Shown piece after piece: positions 43,602-52,072 of a stretch of DNA of 64,000 bases (within the stretch, counting starts at the first letter, position 1; each line of letters begins with the position of its first letter). The stretch lies in assembly GCA_026002875.1 (NCBI GenBank), contig BPGE01000001.1, forward strand, positions 1,364,001 through 1,428,000, read 5' to 3'. Below the pieces are notes generated by a model. That model was not told where the DNA came from. It searched no databases and saw only the letters and a program-made list of their open reading frames with translations. The DNA is from Bryobacteraceae bacterium (GTDB lineage Bacteria; Acidobacteriota; Terriglobia; Bryobacterales; Bryobacteraceae). The translations under genes were made by a program, and so were the position numbers.

Positions 43602-43707
43602 AGAGGCAAACCATGGCCGCGCCTCTTTTCTATTCATACTCCACAATCAGACGGATTACAAGACCTCTGTTCCAAAAACGTAACAAGAATTGAGTTTCGG
43701 AGGCTGT

Positions 43708-45078
43708 TTAGACCGTCTCGCCGGGAGTTTCGACCCGTTTTTTCCAGCGGACGTAGAACGGGAGGCCGCACAGAATGAGGCCAAGACCAAGGAGCGATTC
43801 CCGGGTCGAATGCAGCAGGGTCTGGATGGTGAGAAACGCCGCAACCAGAACAAACAGAATGGGAACCACAGGATATCCGAGGGTCCGGTAGGGCCTCTGT
43901 GCGCCGGGCATTTTGCGGCGGAGAACAATCACGGCCGCAGTGGCCATTCCGTACAGAATCCAGCTGGGGAAAATCACCAGCGTCACCAGCTGGTCGTACC
44001 GTCCGCTCAGCACCAGCACAGCCGACCAGGCGCTCAGGGCAAGGATGGAAAAGCCCGGCGTGGCGTGCCTGTCATGAACCGCACCGAATGGACGGAAAAA
44101 ATACCCGTCGCGTGCAAGCGCATAGGGGACCCGGGAGCCGCTGAGAATGGAGCCATTGAGAGCGGCAAAGATGGAAATCATGGCGGCCACGCTGACCAGA
44201 TCCGCTCCCCAGCTCCCCAGCACGCGTTGCATCATCACGGCGGCGATGCGGTCCGAGGAAGCGGCCTCCCCGGGGCTCAGGACGCGAAAGTAGGCGAAAT
44301 TGGTCAGCAGATAGGTGGCCATGACCAGCGCTGTGCCGAAAATGAGGGCGCGGGGCAGCGTCTTCTGCGGGGATTTCACCTCGCTGGCGACCATGCTGAG
44401 GTTGTTCCAGCCGTCGTAGGCCCATAACGCCGCCACAAGGGCGGCGAAAAAGCCTGCCACGCCGCCGCGCGCCTGCGCGAGCGGGGCCGCGTCCTGTGCA
44501 GGTTCCCCAGTCAGTCCCGCCGAGATGATCCAGGCGATCAGGAGTAGCTTGCAGGCGGTGACGGCCACCTGGACGCCTCCCCCGACGCGGATTCCGAACC
44601 AGTTCAGCCATCCCAGGGCCAGAATGACGCCCATGGCCAGCAGCTGCCCCGCGCTCACCTCCAGCGGGCCGCCTCCGGAGCCCAGGGGAACGGGAATCCG
44701 GAACAGAACGTCGTCCAGCTCCGGCCGGAAATTGGCCAGGTAGTAAAAAAAGCCCGTGGCGAGTGTGGCGATGGAGCCGCTCTTGGCCACCCACATCTGC
44801 GTCCAGCCGTACAGAAAGCCCCAGAAAGGGCCGTAGGCGGCCCGCAGGTAATTGTATTCGCCGCCCGCCTCGGGCATCAGCGTGGCCAGCTCGGCATAGG
44901 TGAGGGCGCCGGCCATCGACAGAAGCCCGCCGAAAATCCACACCGCAAAAACCAGCTCGACGCTGCCCGTCTCGAGCAGCATTTTTCGCGGAACAAGAAA
45001 AATGCCGCTCCCGATGACGGTGCCGACGACAATGGAAGAGGCGCCCCAGACGCCCAGTTCCCGGCGCAGCTTCGTCAA
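43708..45078 (-). CDS. APC-superfamily amino acid permease
   Basis: 456 residues, about 12 helices. Begins RRELGVWGASSIVVGTVIGSGIFLVPRKML, the APC motif in TM1, and ALTYAELATLMPEAGGEYNYLRAAYGP in TM3, like LAT/SteT exchangers. TM6 AALVAALWAYDGWNNLSMVASEVKSPQ is also typical. Amino acid uptake or exchange; substrate not set. Overlaps the SSS symporter by 4 bp, so the pair is co-expressed. Confidence 0.93.
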   Translation of the reverse strand: MTKLRRELGVWGASSIVVGTVIGSGIFLVPRKMLLETGSVELVFAVWIFGGLLSMAGALTYAELATLMPEAGGEYNYLRAAYGPFWGFLYGWTQMWVAKSGSIATLATGFFYYLANFRPELDDVLFRIPVPLGSGGGPLEVSAGQLLAMGVILALGWLNWFGIRVGGGVQVAVTACKLLLIAWIISAGLTGEPAQDAAPLAQARGGVAGFFAALVAALWAYDGWNNLSMVASEVKSPQKTLPRALIFGTALVMATYLLTNFAYFRVLSPGEAASSDRIAAVMMQRVLGSWGADLVSVAAMISIFAALNGSILSGSRVPYALARDGYFFRPFGAVHDRHATPGFSILALSAWSAVLVLSGRYDQLVTLVIFPSWILYGMATAAVIVLRRKMPGAQRPYRTLGYPVVPILFVLVAAFLTIQTLLHSTRESLLGLGLILCGLPFYVRWKKRVETPGETV

Positions 45079-46520
45079 TTCGCCTCCTCCCGGTCCAGCA
45101 CCGCCGATGCGGCCAGAGCCACCCCCGCGGTGGTCACCGTGCCGATCAGGACGTACCAGGTCCAGGCCACCGGCGTGGCGAAACGCAGGTAAAGGTTGAC
45201 GCCGAGGCCGGCCAGCATGCCGGCCATGGCCGATTTTTCGCCCACGCGCCGGGTCAACACGCCCAGAACGAAGACCCCCAGCAGCGCGCCATACAGAATG
45301 GAAGCGATGCCGAGCCCCGCTTCCAGAACGCTCTTCACGTGCCGCGACAGCACGCCGATGACGAACAGCACGGCGCCCCAGAACAGCGTCGCCATCCTCG
45401 CCAGACCCAGGTAGTGCGACTCGCTATGGTGGCTGAACCGCAGCTTGTAAAAATCCATCACCGTCGTCGAGGCCAGCGAATTCAGGGCGGCGCTCAGGTT
45501 CGACATGGCGGCGGCGAGGATGGCCGCGATGACCAGTCCTCGCGCGCCCGTCGGAAGCGAATTCCAGATGAATTCCGGATAAATGCGGTCGGCAGGCTGC
45601 GGGGGCGCCGCCCCCGTGTCCAGATAGTGCTTCCACAGGATCAGGCCGATGACGAGGAACAGCGTGAACTGGAAAAAGATGACCGCCCAGCTCCCGAACA
45701 GCGCCTTCCGGGCGTCGCTGATGTTGCGGGAAGCCAGCAGCCGCTGCACCATCAGCTGCTCGGTCCCGTGGCTGGCGGTTGTCAGGAAGCAGCCGCCCAG
45801 CACGCCCGCCCAGAAAGAGTATTGCCTCGACAGGAATTCGAGCGTCGGCTCGAAGCGGAAGTCGAACACCTGCAGCTTGCCGGCGGCGGCGGCAGCCGAC
45901 ATCACCGCCTGCCAGCCTCCGTCGATCTGGCCGAGCATGATGAACAGGCTCAGAATCGCCCCGCCGACATACAGAAACATCTGTACGACATCGGTCCAGA
46001 TCACGGCCGTCATTCCGCCTTCGAAGGTGTAAAACAGCGTCAGGCAGACGATGACGACGATGGAAGCGATTTCGCCGGTGCCGAGCACGATGGACACGAC
46101 GATCGAGATGGCGAAGACGCGAACCCCTTCGGCCAGCGCTCTCAGCAGCAGGAACGTGCCCGCCGTGACGCGCCGCAGGCGCAGCCCGAAGCGGCGCTGC
46201 ATGAGCTCGTATGCGGTGAACAGTTCGCCGCGGAAGTAATGCGGCATGAACAGAAACGAAATGACGATCCGCGCCAGCAGATAGCCGATGACCACCTGAA
46301 GGAATCCGAAATTGCCCTGGAAGCTGAGCGCTGGAGTTCCAATGACAGTGAGCGTGGACGTCTCGGCCGAAACGATGGAGAACCCGATGGCCCACCAGGG
46401 CGTCGTCTTGCCTCCCAGGAAGTAGTCCTTCAGGCTCTTCTGGTGCTTGCGGAAATGGGCGCCGAACCAGGTAATGCCGATCAGGTACAGGACGATAAGA
46501 CCGAGATCGAAAGAATGCAT
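45075..46520 (-). CDS. Sodium:solute symporter (SSS family)
   Basis: 481 residues, about 13 helices. Starts FDLGLIVLYLIGITWFGAHFRKHQKSLKDYFLGGKTTPWWAIGFSIVSAETSTLTVIGTPALSF, the SSS N-terminal region; the later LARMATLFWGAVLFVIGVLSRH is also family-typical. Na+-driven uptake of a sugar, amino acid or similar solute. First gene of the unit with the APC permease. -10-like TAGAAT (46535-46530) is 9 nt before the ATG, with a dyad further upstream. Confidence 0.93.
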   Translation of the reverse strand: MHSFDLGLIVLYLIGITWFGAHFRKHQKSLKDYFLGGKTTPWWAIGFSIVSAETSTLTVIGTPALSFQGNFGFLQVVIGYLLARIVISFLFMPHYFRGELFTAYELMQRRFGLRLRRVTAGTFLLLRALAEGVRVFAISIVVSIVLGTGEIASIVVIVCLTLFYTFEGGMTAVIWTDVVQMFLYVGGAILSLFIMLGQIDGGWQAVMSAAAAAGKLQVFDFRFEPTLEFLSRQYSFWAGVLGGCFLTTASHGTEQLMVQRLLASRNISDARKALFGSWAVIFFQFTLFLVIGLILWKHYLDTGAAPPQPADRIYPEFIWNSLPTGARGLVIAAILAAAMSNLSAALNSLASTTVMDFYKLRFSHHSESHYLGLARMATLFWGAVLFVIGVLSRHVKSVLEAGLGIASILYGALLGVFVLGVLTRRVGEKSAMAGMLAGLGVNLYLRFATPVAWTWYVLIGTVTTAGVALAASAVLDREEAN

Positions 46521-46529
46521 GGATTCCAG

Positions 46530-46535
46530 ATTCTA
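46530..46535 (-). promoter_or_regulatory. -10-like TAGAAT before the symporter gene
   Basis: Hexamer 9 nt before ATG 46520; a short or leaderless mRNA. Confidence 0.4.
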
Positions 46536-46564
46536 CCATCGGCCCGCGCGGCGGCTGGCGGCGT

Positions 46565-46580
46565 GTTGCAAGTCTGCAAC
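46565..46580. promoter_or_regulatory. Dyad GTTGCA-AGTC-TGCAAC
   Basis: Perfect 6-bp arms, 45-60 bp upstream of the symporter ATG, with a further GTTGCAG half at 46618-46624. Candidate binding site of a regulator for the transport operon, or for the divergent TPR gene. Confidence 0.4.
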
Positions 46581-46655
46581 TGGATGGGCCGCCGCCGCGT
46601 CCAAGCGGGCAGAAACAGTTGCAGTTCCGGCAGGGGCGGGTTGCGCCGGTGCCGC

Positions 46656-46685
46656 TTGCGGGCTGCGGACGGGTTCCGTTATACT
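46656..46685 (+). promoter_or_regulatory. Promoter of the TPR gene
   Basis: TTGCGG (46656-46661), 18-bp spacer, TATACT (46680-46685). Leader of about 85 nt with AGGAGG at 46767-46772. Confidence 0.5.
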
Positions 46686-46778
46686 CCGCAAGTGTTTGGT
46701 TGATGGAACCCTGAGCGGTTCCGCCCGCCCCTCCCGGTCAACCGGCGGGCATGGATCTGGACTATCAGGAGGCTCGTG

Positions 46779-48110
46779 GTGCTGAAGATCATCATGAAAA
46801 AGACGACCGCAGGAATCGCCCTGCTGTGCCTCGGCGGCGCCTTTCTGTGGGGCCAGGCGGCGCAGCCGCAGTGGAAAGACCGCGCTGAATTCGATCTCTT
46901 TGAGCTCATCCGCAAGGAACAGAATCCGCAGGCGCGGCTTCAGCTGCTGCAGCAGTGGGAGCAGAAGTACCCCGAGACCGATTTCAAGGACGGCCGGTTT
47001 GAACTGATGGTTCAGACCTATCAGCAGCTCGGTCGCGCCAAGGAGATGATGGAAACGGCCAAGTCCTGGGTGGCCGCCAACCCCAAGGCGATCACTGGCT
47101 GGTACTGGATCAACCTGCTCACCGTGAGCATGAACGACAACTCGCCCGCGGCGCTTGAATTCGGCGAGAAAGCCGCCAAGGCGCTGCTCGAGCAGATCGA
47201 GGACGCCCTGAGCCCGGCCAAGAAACCTGCCCAGGTCACCGACGAGCAGTGGAAGCAGCAGCGGGACACCATGGAATACGTGGCCTACCGGACGCTCGGC
47301 TGGGTCGCGCTGGAGAAGCAGCAATACCTCGACGCCGACAAGTATTTCATTGAAGCCCTCAAACGCAACCCGAACGACGCCCAGGTTTCCGCCTGGGCCG
47401 GCCGCGCCAACGTGCGCACCAAGATGCTCGAGCGGCAGGGCATCGCTCTGTTCCACTTCGCCCGCGCAGCCGTTCACGCCGGTGCTGGCTCGTTCCCTGA
47501 GCAGGCGCGGCAGCAGCTGATGTCCAGTTTCGAAAAGAACTACATCAACTTCCACGGCAGCAAGGAAGGCATGGATGAGGTTCTCAAGCTGGCCCAGTCC
47601 ACGGCGGTGCCTCCGGAGGGCTTCAAGATCGAGTCCCAGGACGAGATCATGGCCAAGCAGGAGGAAGAGCTGAAGAAGACCAACCCCGTGCTTGCCCTGT
47701 GGGTGGGCATCAAGCGCGAACTGACCGGTCCAAACGGCCCCGCATATTTCGAGAATTCGCTGAAAAACGCCCACATCCCCGGACCTGACGGCATCCCCGT
47801 GGGCGACACCAAGGTGACGAAGCTCAAGGGAACGGTCGTCAGCATCGATCCGCCCAAGCGCCCGAAGAAGTTGGTTCTCGGACTCAGCTCGCCGAACATG
47901 AGCGAAGTGACGCTCGTGTTCGACAATCCTCTGGCGGTGGCGCCCGAGCCGGGAACCGTACTCGAATTCGCGGGCGTCGTGACGGAATACTCGCTCGATC
48001 CGTTCAACGTCACCTTCGAAGTCGAGCCTTCGGACGTTTCCGGCCTTCCCGCGCAGAAGAAGGCCCCGGCCGCTGTCAAGAAAGCGCCTGCGGCCGTAAA
48101 GAAGAAATAA
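46779..48110 (+). CDS. Secreted TPR-containing protein
   Basis: 443 residues from GTG 46779, six bases after AGGAGG; GTG 46776 or ATG 46794 are alternatives. Signal peptide around KKTTAGIALLCLGGAFLWGQA. TPR-like helices at about 35-70 (ARLQLLQQWEQKYPETDF) and 165-215 (AYRTLGWVALEKQQYLDADKYFIEALKRNPNDAQV). C-terminal domain (about 340-425) is beta-rich (VTKLKGTVVSIDPPKRPKKLVLGL), then a repeated APAAVKK tail. An acidobacterial type seen with no known function; probably a periplasmic scaffold. A terminator follows. Confidence 0.85.
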   Translation: MLKIIMKKTTAGIALLCLGGAFLWGQAAQPQWKDRAEFDLFELIRKEQNPQARLQLLQQWEQKYPETDFKDGRFELMVQTYQQLGRAKEMMETAKSWVAANPKAITGWYWINLLTVSMNDNSPAALEFGEKAAKALLEQIEDALSPAKKPAQVTDEQWKQQRDTMEYVAYRTLGWVALEKQQYLDADKYFIEALKRNPNDAQVSAWAGRANVRTKMLERQGIALFHFARAAVHAGAGSFPEQARQQLMSSFEKNYINFHGSKEGMDEVLKLAQSTAVPPEGFKIESQDEIMAKQEEELKKTNPVLALWVGIKRELTGPNGPAYFENSLKNAHIPGPDGIPVGDTKVTKLKGTVVSIDPPKRPKKLVLGLSSPNMSEVTLVFDNPLAVAPEPGTVLEFAGVVTEYSLDPFNVTFEVEPSDVSGLPAQKKAPAAVKKAPAAVKKK

Positions 48111-48144
48111 GGCGGAACTCCGGCACCCAGCCTCGATTCCTCTC

Positions 48145-48172
48145 GAGCCGGCCTCCGAGCCGGCTCTTTTTC
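48145..48172 (+). terminator. Rho-independent terminator of the TPR gene
   Basis: Stem GAGCCGGC / GCCGGCTC, loop CTCCGA, then T5. Stands 34 bp after the stop. Confidence 0.85.
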
Positions 48173-48175
48173 TTG

Positions 48176-48424
48176 TCAGCCCAGCGGGCGTCCGTTGCTG
48201 CCGTCCCGTTCGTCCCGCCCTGCCAGAACAAGGCTGATGGCAAGCCGGTCCCACACGCTCAGCCCGGAGCCGGTCCGCTCCAGCTCAGAGAAATAGCAGA
48301 CGAACCGGTGGGTCGTCGACGGAAGGCGGCGCACCGGTCCGGGCGCTGCGGCGAACATCCACAACGCTGCGGCGGCGCTCAGCAGCGCCACGCCCAACGT
48401 CTTTTCTGCTCCAGCAGGCCTCAC
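48176..48424 (-). CDS. Small exported/membrane hypothetical protein
   Basis: 82 residues. Hydrophobic N-terminus (LGVALLSAAAALWMFAAAP) as a signal or anchor, then RFVCYFSELERTGSGLSVWDRLAISLVLAGRD. A Ser-x-Trp-[ED]-R...SLVLA segment recurs in acidobacterial small proteins, as I recall; function unknown. 6 bp after the 111-residue gene, so last in the miaB operon. Confidence 0.6.
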   Translation of the reverse strand: MRPAGAEKTLGVALLSAAAALWMFAAAPGPVRRLPSTTHRFVCYFSELERTGSGLSVWDRLAISLVLAGRDERDGSNGRPLG

Positions 48425-48429
48425 ACCTG

Positions 48430-48765
48430 CTATGACGTTTCAGCTGCCGGTTGGCTTTCCAGGATCGTTTTAAGCTCTGTAAAAAGTTGCCGGGCGCAGG
48501 CGGATTCTTCTGCAGAAGCGCGCCACTGTCCGCCCTTTGCGACGAACCAGTCCTCTTCGTCCCGCCGCACGAGCGCGGCGAAGCCGTGGCCTTCGATCAG
48601 TTTCCCCGGCGATCCCACCCGCCCGAAGCCGTCCCCCCGGCGCTCGACGAGCACGACATAGCCCGCCCTTTCGAACAGGAAATGACTGGTGACGCCCGCG
48701 GCGGGAATGAGTCCGATGCCCAGCTCCGCAATGCGCTCCAGGCGCCACAGCGTTTCCGGACTCAT
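48430..48765 (-). CDS. Conserved hypothetical protein, 111 residues
   Basis: Cytoplasmic. ETLWRLERIAELGIGLIPAAGVTSHFLFERAGYVVLVERR, GSPGKLIEGHGFAALVRRDEEDWFVAKGG, then a helix. Compact alpha/beta pattern without known motifs. GTG 48774 would overlap the DUF151 stop as GTGA and could be the coupled start; ATG 48765 is used here. Appears conserved with DUF151 in acidobacteria, as I recall. No function can be given. Confidence 0.72.
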   Translation of the reverse strand: MSPETLWRLERIAELGIGLIPAAGVTSHFLFERAGYVVLVERRGDGFGRVGSPGKLIEGHGFAALVRRDEEDWFVAKGGQWRASAEESACARQLFTELKTILESQPAAETS

Positions 48766-48770
48766 GACGG

Positions 48771-49256
48771 TCACATCTTGTAGCGGCCGAAATCCTCGTC
48801 GTTCAGGCCTTCCAGCCAGCGCTTGAGTTCTTCGTTGCCGCTCTTCTCCGCCATGCTTGCGGCGCTCTTGCTGCTCTTCAGCACTTCTTCGTCGACGTAG
48901 ATCGGGCAATCGACGCGCAGCGCCAGCGCCAGGGCGTCTGAAGGACGGGAATCGATCGAGATCAGCTCGCCGTTGCGCTCCAGCCAGATCACGGCGTAAA
49001 ACGTGTCTTCTTTCAGCTCGCTGACCACCACCTTCCGGACCCCTGTTTCCAGCCCCAGCAGGACGTTCTTGATCAGGTCGTGCGTCATCGGGCGCGGCGT
49101 GGCGACTTTCTCGATCTCGAGCGCGATGGCGTTGGCTTCGTAGATCCCCACCCAGATCGGCAGCACCTGCGTGCCGGCCAGGTCCTTCAGGATCACGATG
49201 GGCATGTTGGTCACCGGGTCCATCATCAGGCCCCGGATCTTCATTTCGATTTCCAT
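48771..49256 (-). CDS. DUF151 (bifunctional nuclease domain) protein
   Basis: 161 residues. MKIRGLMMDPVTNMPIVILKD...LPIWVGIYEANAIALEIEKVATPRPMTHDLIKNVL and FYAVIWLERNGELISIDSRPSDALALALRVDCPIYVDEEVL are signatures of the BFN domain (plant BBD1 and bacterial relatives with reported RNase/DNase activity). Helical C-terminus (about 130-161) is an extension. Cytoplasmic. 15 bp downstream of miaB. Confidence 0.92.
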   Translation of the reverse strand: MEIEMKIRGLMMDPVTNMPIVILKDLAGTQVLPIWVGIYEANAIALEIEKVATPRPMTHDLIKNVLLGLETGVRKVVVSELKEDTFYAVIWLERNGELISIDSRPSDALALALRVDCPIYVDEEVLKSSKSAASMAEKSGNEELKRWLEGLNDEDFGRYKM

Positions 49257-49271
49257 CTGGCGCCGCCTTCC

Positions 49272-50606
49272 TTACACCGCTATAGCACACTCGCCAGCCA
49301 GCGAGTTCGGGCCCGCCCGCGTCACCCGCACGGGCAGGTAGCGGCCGAACATCTCCTCTTTCGCCGGCGCGCTGCCGTCCGGACGCGGCCGCGTGACGAA
49401 GTTCAGCACGCGGTTCTGCGTCGTGCGGCCGATCCACTGCCCCGTCGAGCTGTTGAAGCCTTCCACCAGCACTTCCTGCACCGTGCCCACCTGCGCCGAG
49501 TTCCGGCGCAGCTGGATCTGCCGCTGCTTCTCCTGCAGCTCGGCGAGCCTGCGCGATTTCTCCTCTTCCGGAATCTGGTCGCCCATCTTCCGGGCGGGCG
49601 TGTTCGGCCGGACCGAGTATTTGAAGCTGAACACCTGGTCGTATTCGACTTCCTCGAGCAGCCGCATCGTCTGGCGGAAGTCTTCTTCCGTCTCCCCAGG
49701 AAAGCCGACGATGATGTCCGTCGAAAGCGAGATGTTGCGCGGCGAGGCCTTCAGCCATTCAATCCGCCGCATGTACTCCTCTCGCGTGTACTGCCGCTGC
49801 ATGGCTGCGAGCACGCGGGTCGAGCCGCTCTGCACCGGCAGATGGACCATGTTGCAGACCGTCTCGTTGCGGTCGATCACTTCCACGATGTCGCGGCCGA
49901 AATCGCGCGGGTGGGACGTCGTGAACCGCACGCGCCGGATGCCCGGCGTCTGCGCCACGGCTTCCAGCAGCGGCGCAAACGTGCGCTGCGGGTCCTGCGG
50001 GTCGCGGTAGCTGTTCACATTCTGCCCGAGAAGCTGGATCTCGGTGTAGCCCATGCCCGCCAGCGTGCGCGCTTCTTCCAGCACCGATTCCCACCGCCGG
50101 CTGCGCTCGCGCCCGCGCGTGAACGGCACCACGCAATAGGCGCAGTCCTTGTCGCAGCCCTCGATGATCGTGATGTAGGCGCGGTAAGGGTTGTCGCGGC
50201 GCGTCACGGGCGTTTCGAACGTTGCGTCCGTGTCCAGGCTGAGCCCGGCGGCGCGCCCGCCGCCCTGCTCGATCTGCACCAGCAGCTCGCCCAGCCGCGG
50301 ATAGCTGGCCGAGCCCACCACGAGCCGCACGTGCGGGGCCTTCTCGAAAATCTTTTCCCCTTCCTGCTGCGCCACGCAGCCCAAAACGCCAAAGATCTTG
50401 TCCTTTGCGCGGCGGTTTTCGTTCAGCCGCTGAAACACCTTCTGCTCGGCCTTGTCGCGGATGCTGCACGTGTTGTACAGCACCAGGTCGGCCTCTTCCG
50501 GCGTGTGCACCTGCACATAGCCCCTCTGCTCGAGCGTGCCGATCACTTTCTCGGAATCGTGCACGTTCATCTGGCAGCCGAAAGTCTCGATATAGAAACG
50601 CTTCAT
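49272..50606 (-). CDS. miaB: tRNA-2-methylthio-N6-dimethylallyladenosine37 synthase
   Basis: 444 residues. Radical SAM methylthiotransferase. N-terminal MTTase cluster Cys11, Cys47 and Cys77 (FGCQMN, YNTCS, LGCVAQ), radical SAM Cys151, Cys155 and Cys158 (CDKDCAYC), C-terminal TRAM domain (about 375-440). MiaB rather than RimO by ETFGCQMNVHDSE and LGQNVNSY. First gene of a minus-strand unit: miaB, DUF151, 111-residue protein, 82-residue protein. Confidence 0.95.
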   Translation of the reverse strand: MKRFYIETFGCQMNVHDSEKVIGTLEQRGYVQVHTPEEADLVLYNTCSIRDKAEQKVFQRLNENRRAKDKIFGVLGCVAQQEGEKIFEKAPHVRLVVGSASYPRLGELLVQIEQGGGRAAGLSLDTDATFETPVTRRDNPYRAYITIIEGCDKDCAYCVVPFTRGRERSRRWESVLEEARTLAGMGYTEIQLLGQNVNSYRDPQDPQRTFAPLLEAVAQTPGIRRVRFTTSHPRDFGRDIVEVIDRNETVCNMVHLPVQSGSTRVLAAMQRQYTREEYMRRIEWLKASPRNISLSTDIIVGFPGETEEDFRQTMRLLEEVEYDQVFSFKYSVRPNTPARKMGDQIPEEEKSRRLAELQEKQRQIQLRRNSAQVGTVQEVLVEGFNSSTGQWIGRTTQNRVLNFVTRPRPDGSAPAKEEMFGRYLPVRVTRAGPNSLAGECAIAV

Positions 50607-50700
50607 AGCCCAGCGGGGAGTGTCACTTCCATTCTAGCGTGAAGGCGCGCGCCGTCCCGTCGCAGGGAAGATGACAACAATCCGGGCTTTCTTCGGAGGC

Positions 50701-51567
50701 TCAGGCGTCGTTACCGGAAGGCGGGACGCCGCTGCGCTTCCTTCGCCGCCGCCACCACGCGGCCGCGATCAGCCCCACGCCTGCGGGGATCCAGACACTC
50801 GGTTCGGGCACGGCGCTGACCTGATACTGCGTCAGCAGAACCGTGCTGCCGGGAATCGTGAACGCGCCAGACCGGACCTGGAAGTTGTCGAACTCGAAAC
50901 CCGTGGACGTCGTGCCAGAGTTGTCCAGCACCACGCGGTTGAATGCCAGCTCGCTTGCCCGGAACATGACGTAGGCATAGTATTCGCCGGAGTTCGGCCG
51001 GGGCGTCGTGCCCGGCTTTCCCAGGTATGCGCTGGTCTGGTACACGGTGTTGTTCTGCGCCGTCAGCGTGGGCGATGCGCTGAACAGGGCAATCATGTCA
51101 GCCCCGCTGATGCGCATCAGAAACCTGCTGTCATCGTACAGGCTGACGCCATTGTACTGGTCGATCGCCGACCACCACATCCCGAAAAACGTCGTCGGGC
51201 TCGTCAGGTTCAGCGTGATGGCGCCAGACGTTCCGCTCTGCGCCCCGATCGCACCGTATCGTCCGCTGTTGCCCGCGCCGCCGTACTGATTCGAGGAAAC
51301 GATGCTCAGAGCGCTCTGCGGGGAGAGGTCGAACGTGCCGATGATCCGCGTCTGGTCAGTCGTGTAGGTGCCCGTGCGCCAATTCGGGCTGGAGCTGAAG
51401 TTTTCGTTCACTGCTGTCCCGCCCGTCGCCGGACTGCTGACCACGCCCGGCGCCGCCACGTAGACTGAAATGCTGATGGCGCTGCACGGGAGAGCGCCCG
51501 CCAGCAGCACGACGAGGGCTGCTGCCGCCCCACACGATTGAAAACCCCGAAGCAGGTGAAAATTCAT
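50701..51567 (-). CDS. PEP-CTERM sorting-domain protein
   Basis: 288 residues. N-terminal signal (AAAALVVLLAGALPCSA), a Ser/Thr/Gly-rich beta-sandwich-like body (about 35-255), and the C-terminal sorting signal VPEPSVWIPAGVGLIAAAWWRRRRKR: PEP motif, hydrophobic helix, Arg cluster. So exported and processed by an exosortase (none here). Body is likely exopolysaccharide or surface-associated. TAGAAT lies 9 nt before the ATG. Confidence 0.92.
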   Translation of the reverse strand: MNFHLLRGFQSCGAAAALVVLLAGALPCSAISISVYVAAPGVVSSPATGGTAVNENFSSSPNWRTGTYTTDQTRIIGTFDLSPQSALSIVSSNQYGGAGNSGRYGAIGAQSGTSGAITLNLTSPTTFFGMWWSAIDQYNGVSLYDDSRFLMRISGADMIALFSASPTLTAQNNTVYQTSAYLGKPGTTPRPNSGEYYAYVMFRASELAFNRVVLDNSGTTSTGFEFDNFQVRSGAFTIPGSTVLLTQYQVSAVPEPSVWIPAGVGLIAAAWWRRRRKRSGVPPSGNDA

Positions 51568-51576
51568 TCGTCTTTC

Positions 51577-51582
51577 ATTCTA
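51577..51582 (-). promoter_or_regulatory. -10-like TAGAAT before the PEP-CTERM gene
   Basis: Hexamer 9 nt before ATG 51567, no Shine-Dalgarno. Confidence 0.4.
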
Positions 51583-51698
51583 CCCTTGTTCGCCCCCAGC
51601 AGGTGAGCAAAGAAAAAACGAAAAAATACTAACCCCCTGTGCGAGTCAGGCATAACCCTGTAGGCAGATGCCATGCCGCCGGAACCATCCGGCCAGTG

Positions 51699-51707
51699 TG
51701 TTATATT
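51699..51707 (+). promoter_or_regulatory. Extended -10 of the rpmI-rplT transcript
   Basis: TGTTATATT (hexamer TATATT at 51702-51707), RNA start near 51714; 47-nt leader to ATG 51761. infC is not upstream. Confidence 0.45.
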
Positions 51708-51760
51708 GAAAGGGTTAACCTGCTGCCCGCACGCCGCAGGCAGTTCCCCAGGACAAATCC

Positions 51761-51961
51761 ATGGCCAAGCTGAAGCTGAAAACGCACAAGGGCGCCGCCA
51801 AGCGCTTCAAGAAGACCGCCACGGGCAAGATCAAACGGAGCCGCGCGTTCGCGCGCCACATCTTCACCACGAAGAGCCCGGCTCGCAAACGCCGCCTGCA
51901 CCAGGCGACGCTGGTGGACCCCGCCGACGCCGCCCGCGTGCTGGAAATGCTGCCCTATTGA
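51761..51961 (+). CDS. rpmI: 50S ribosomal protein L35
   Basis: 66 residues. [44 protein letters not shown] is unmistakable L35. Highly basic. Typical operon is infC-rpmI-rplT; here it is promoter-rpmI-rplT, with infC elsewhere. Confidence 0.97.
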   Translation: MAKLKLKTHKGAAKRFKKTATGKIKRSRAFARHIFTTKSPARKRRLHQATLVDPADAARVLEMLPY

Positions 51962-52024
51962 TGCAGACCGGGCGTGCGCGCCGGCGCCATGGCATGTGCC
52001 CGAGCCGCCGCCCCTGAGCCTGCA

Positions 52025-52041
52025 GCCCTTCCCTGAAGGGC
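52025..52041 (+). other. Hairpin between rpmI and rplT
   Basis: GCCCTTC-CCT-GAAGGGC (7-bp stem). Could be the L20 autoregulatory target, an attenuator or a processing site; no T-tract. Confidence 0.4.
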
Positions 52042-52072
52042 GCGGCTCCGAGAAGAAAGAAGGAGATCAAAC

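Noticed and set aside
46533-48254. Minus-strand frame of 573 codons
   Set aside because: Complement of the TPR gene. Its N-terminal part also crosses a clear terminator.
49080-50642. Plus-strand frame of 520 codons
   Set aside because: Antisense to miaB and DUF151, both certain.
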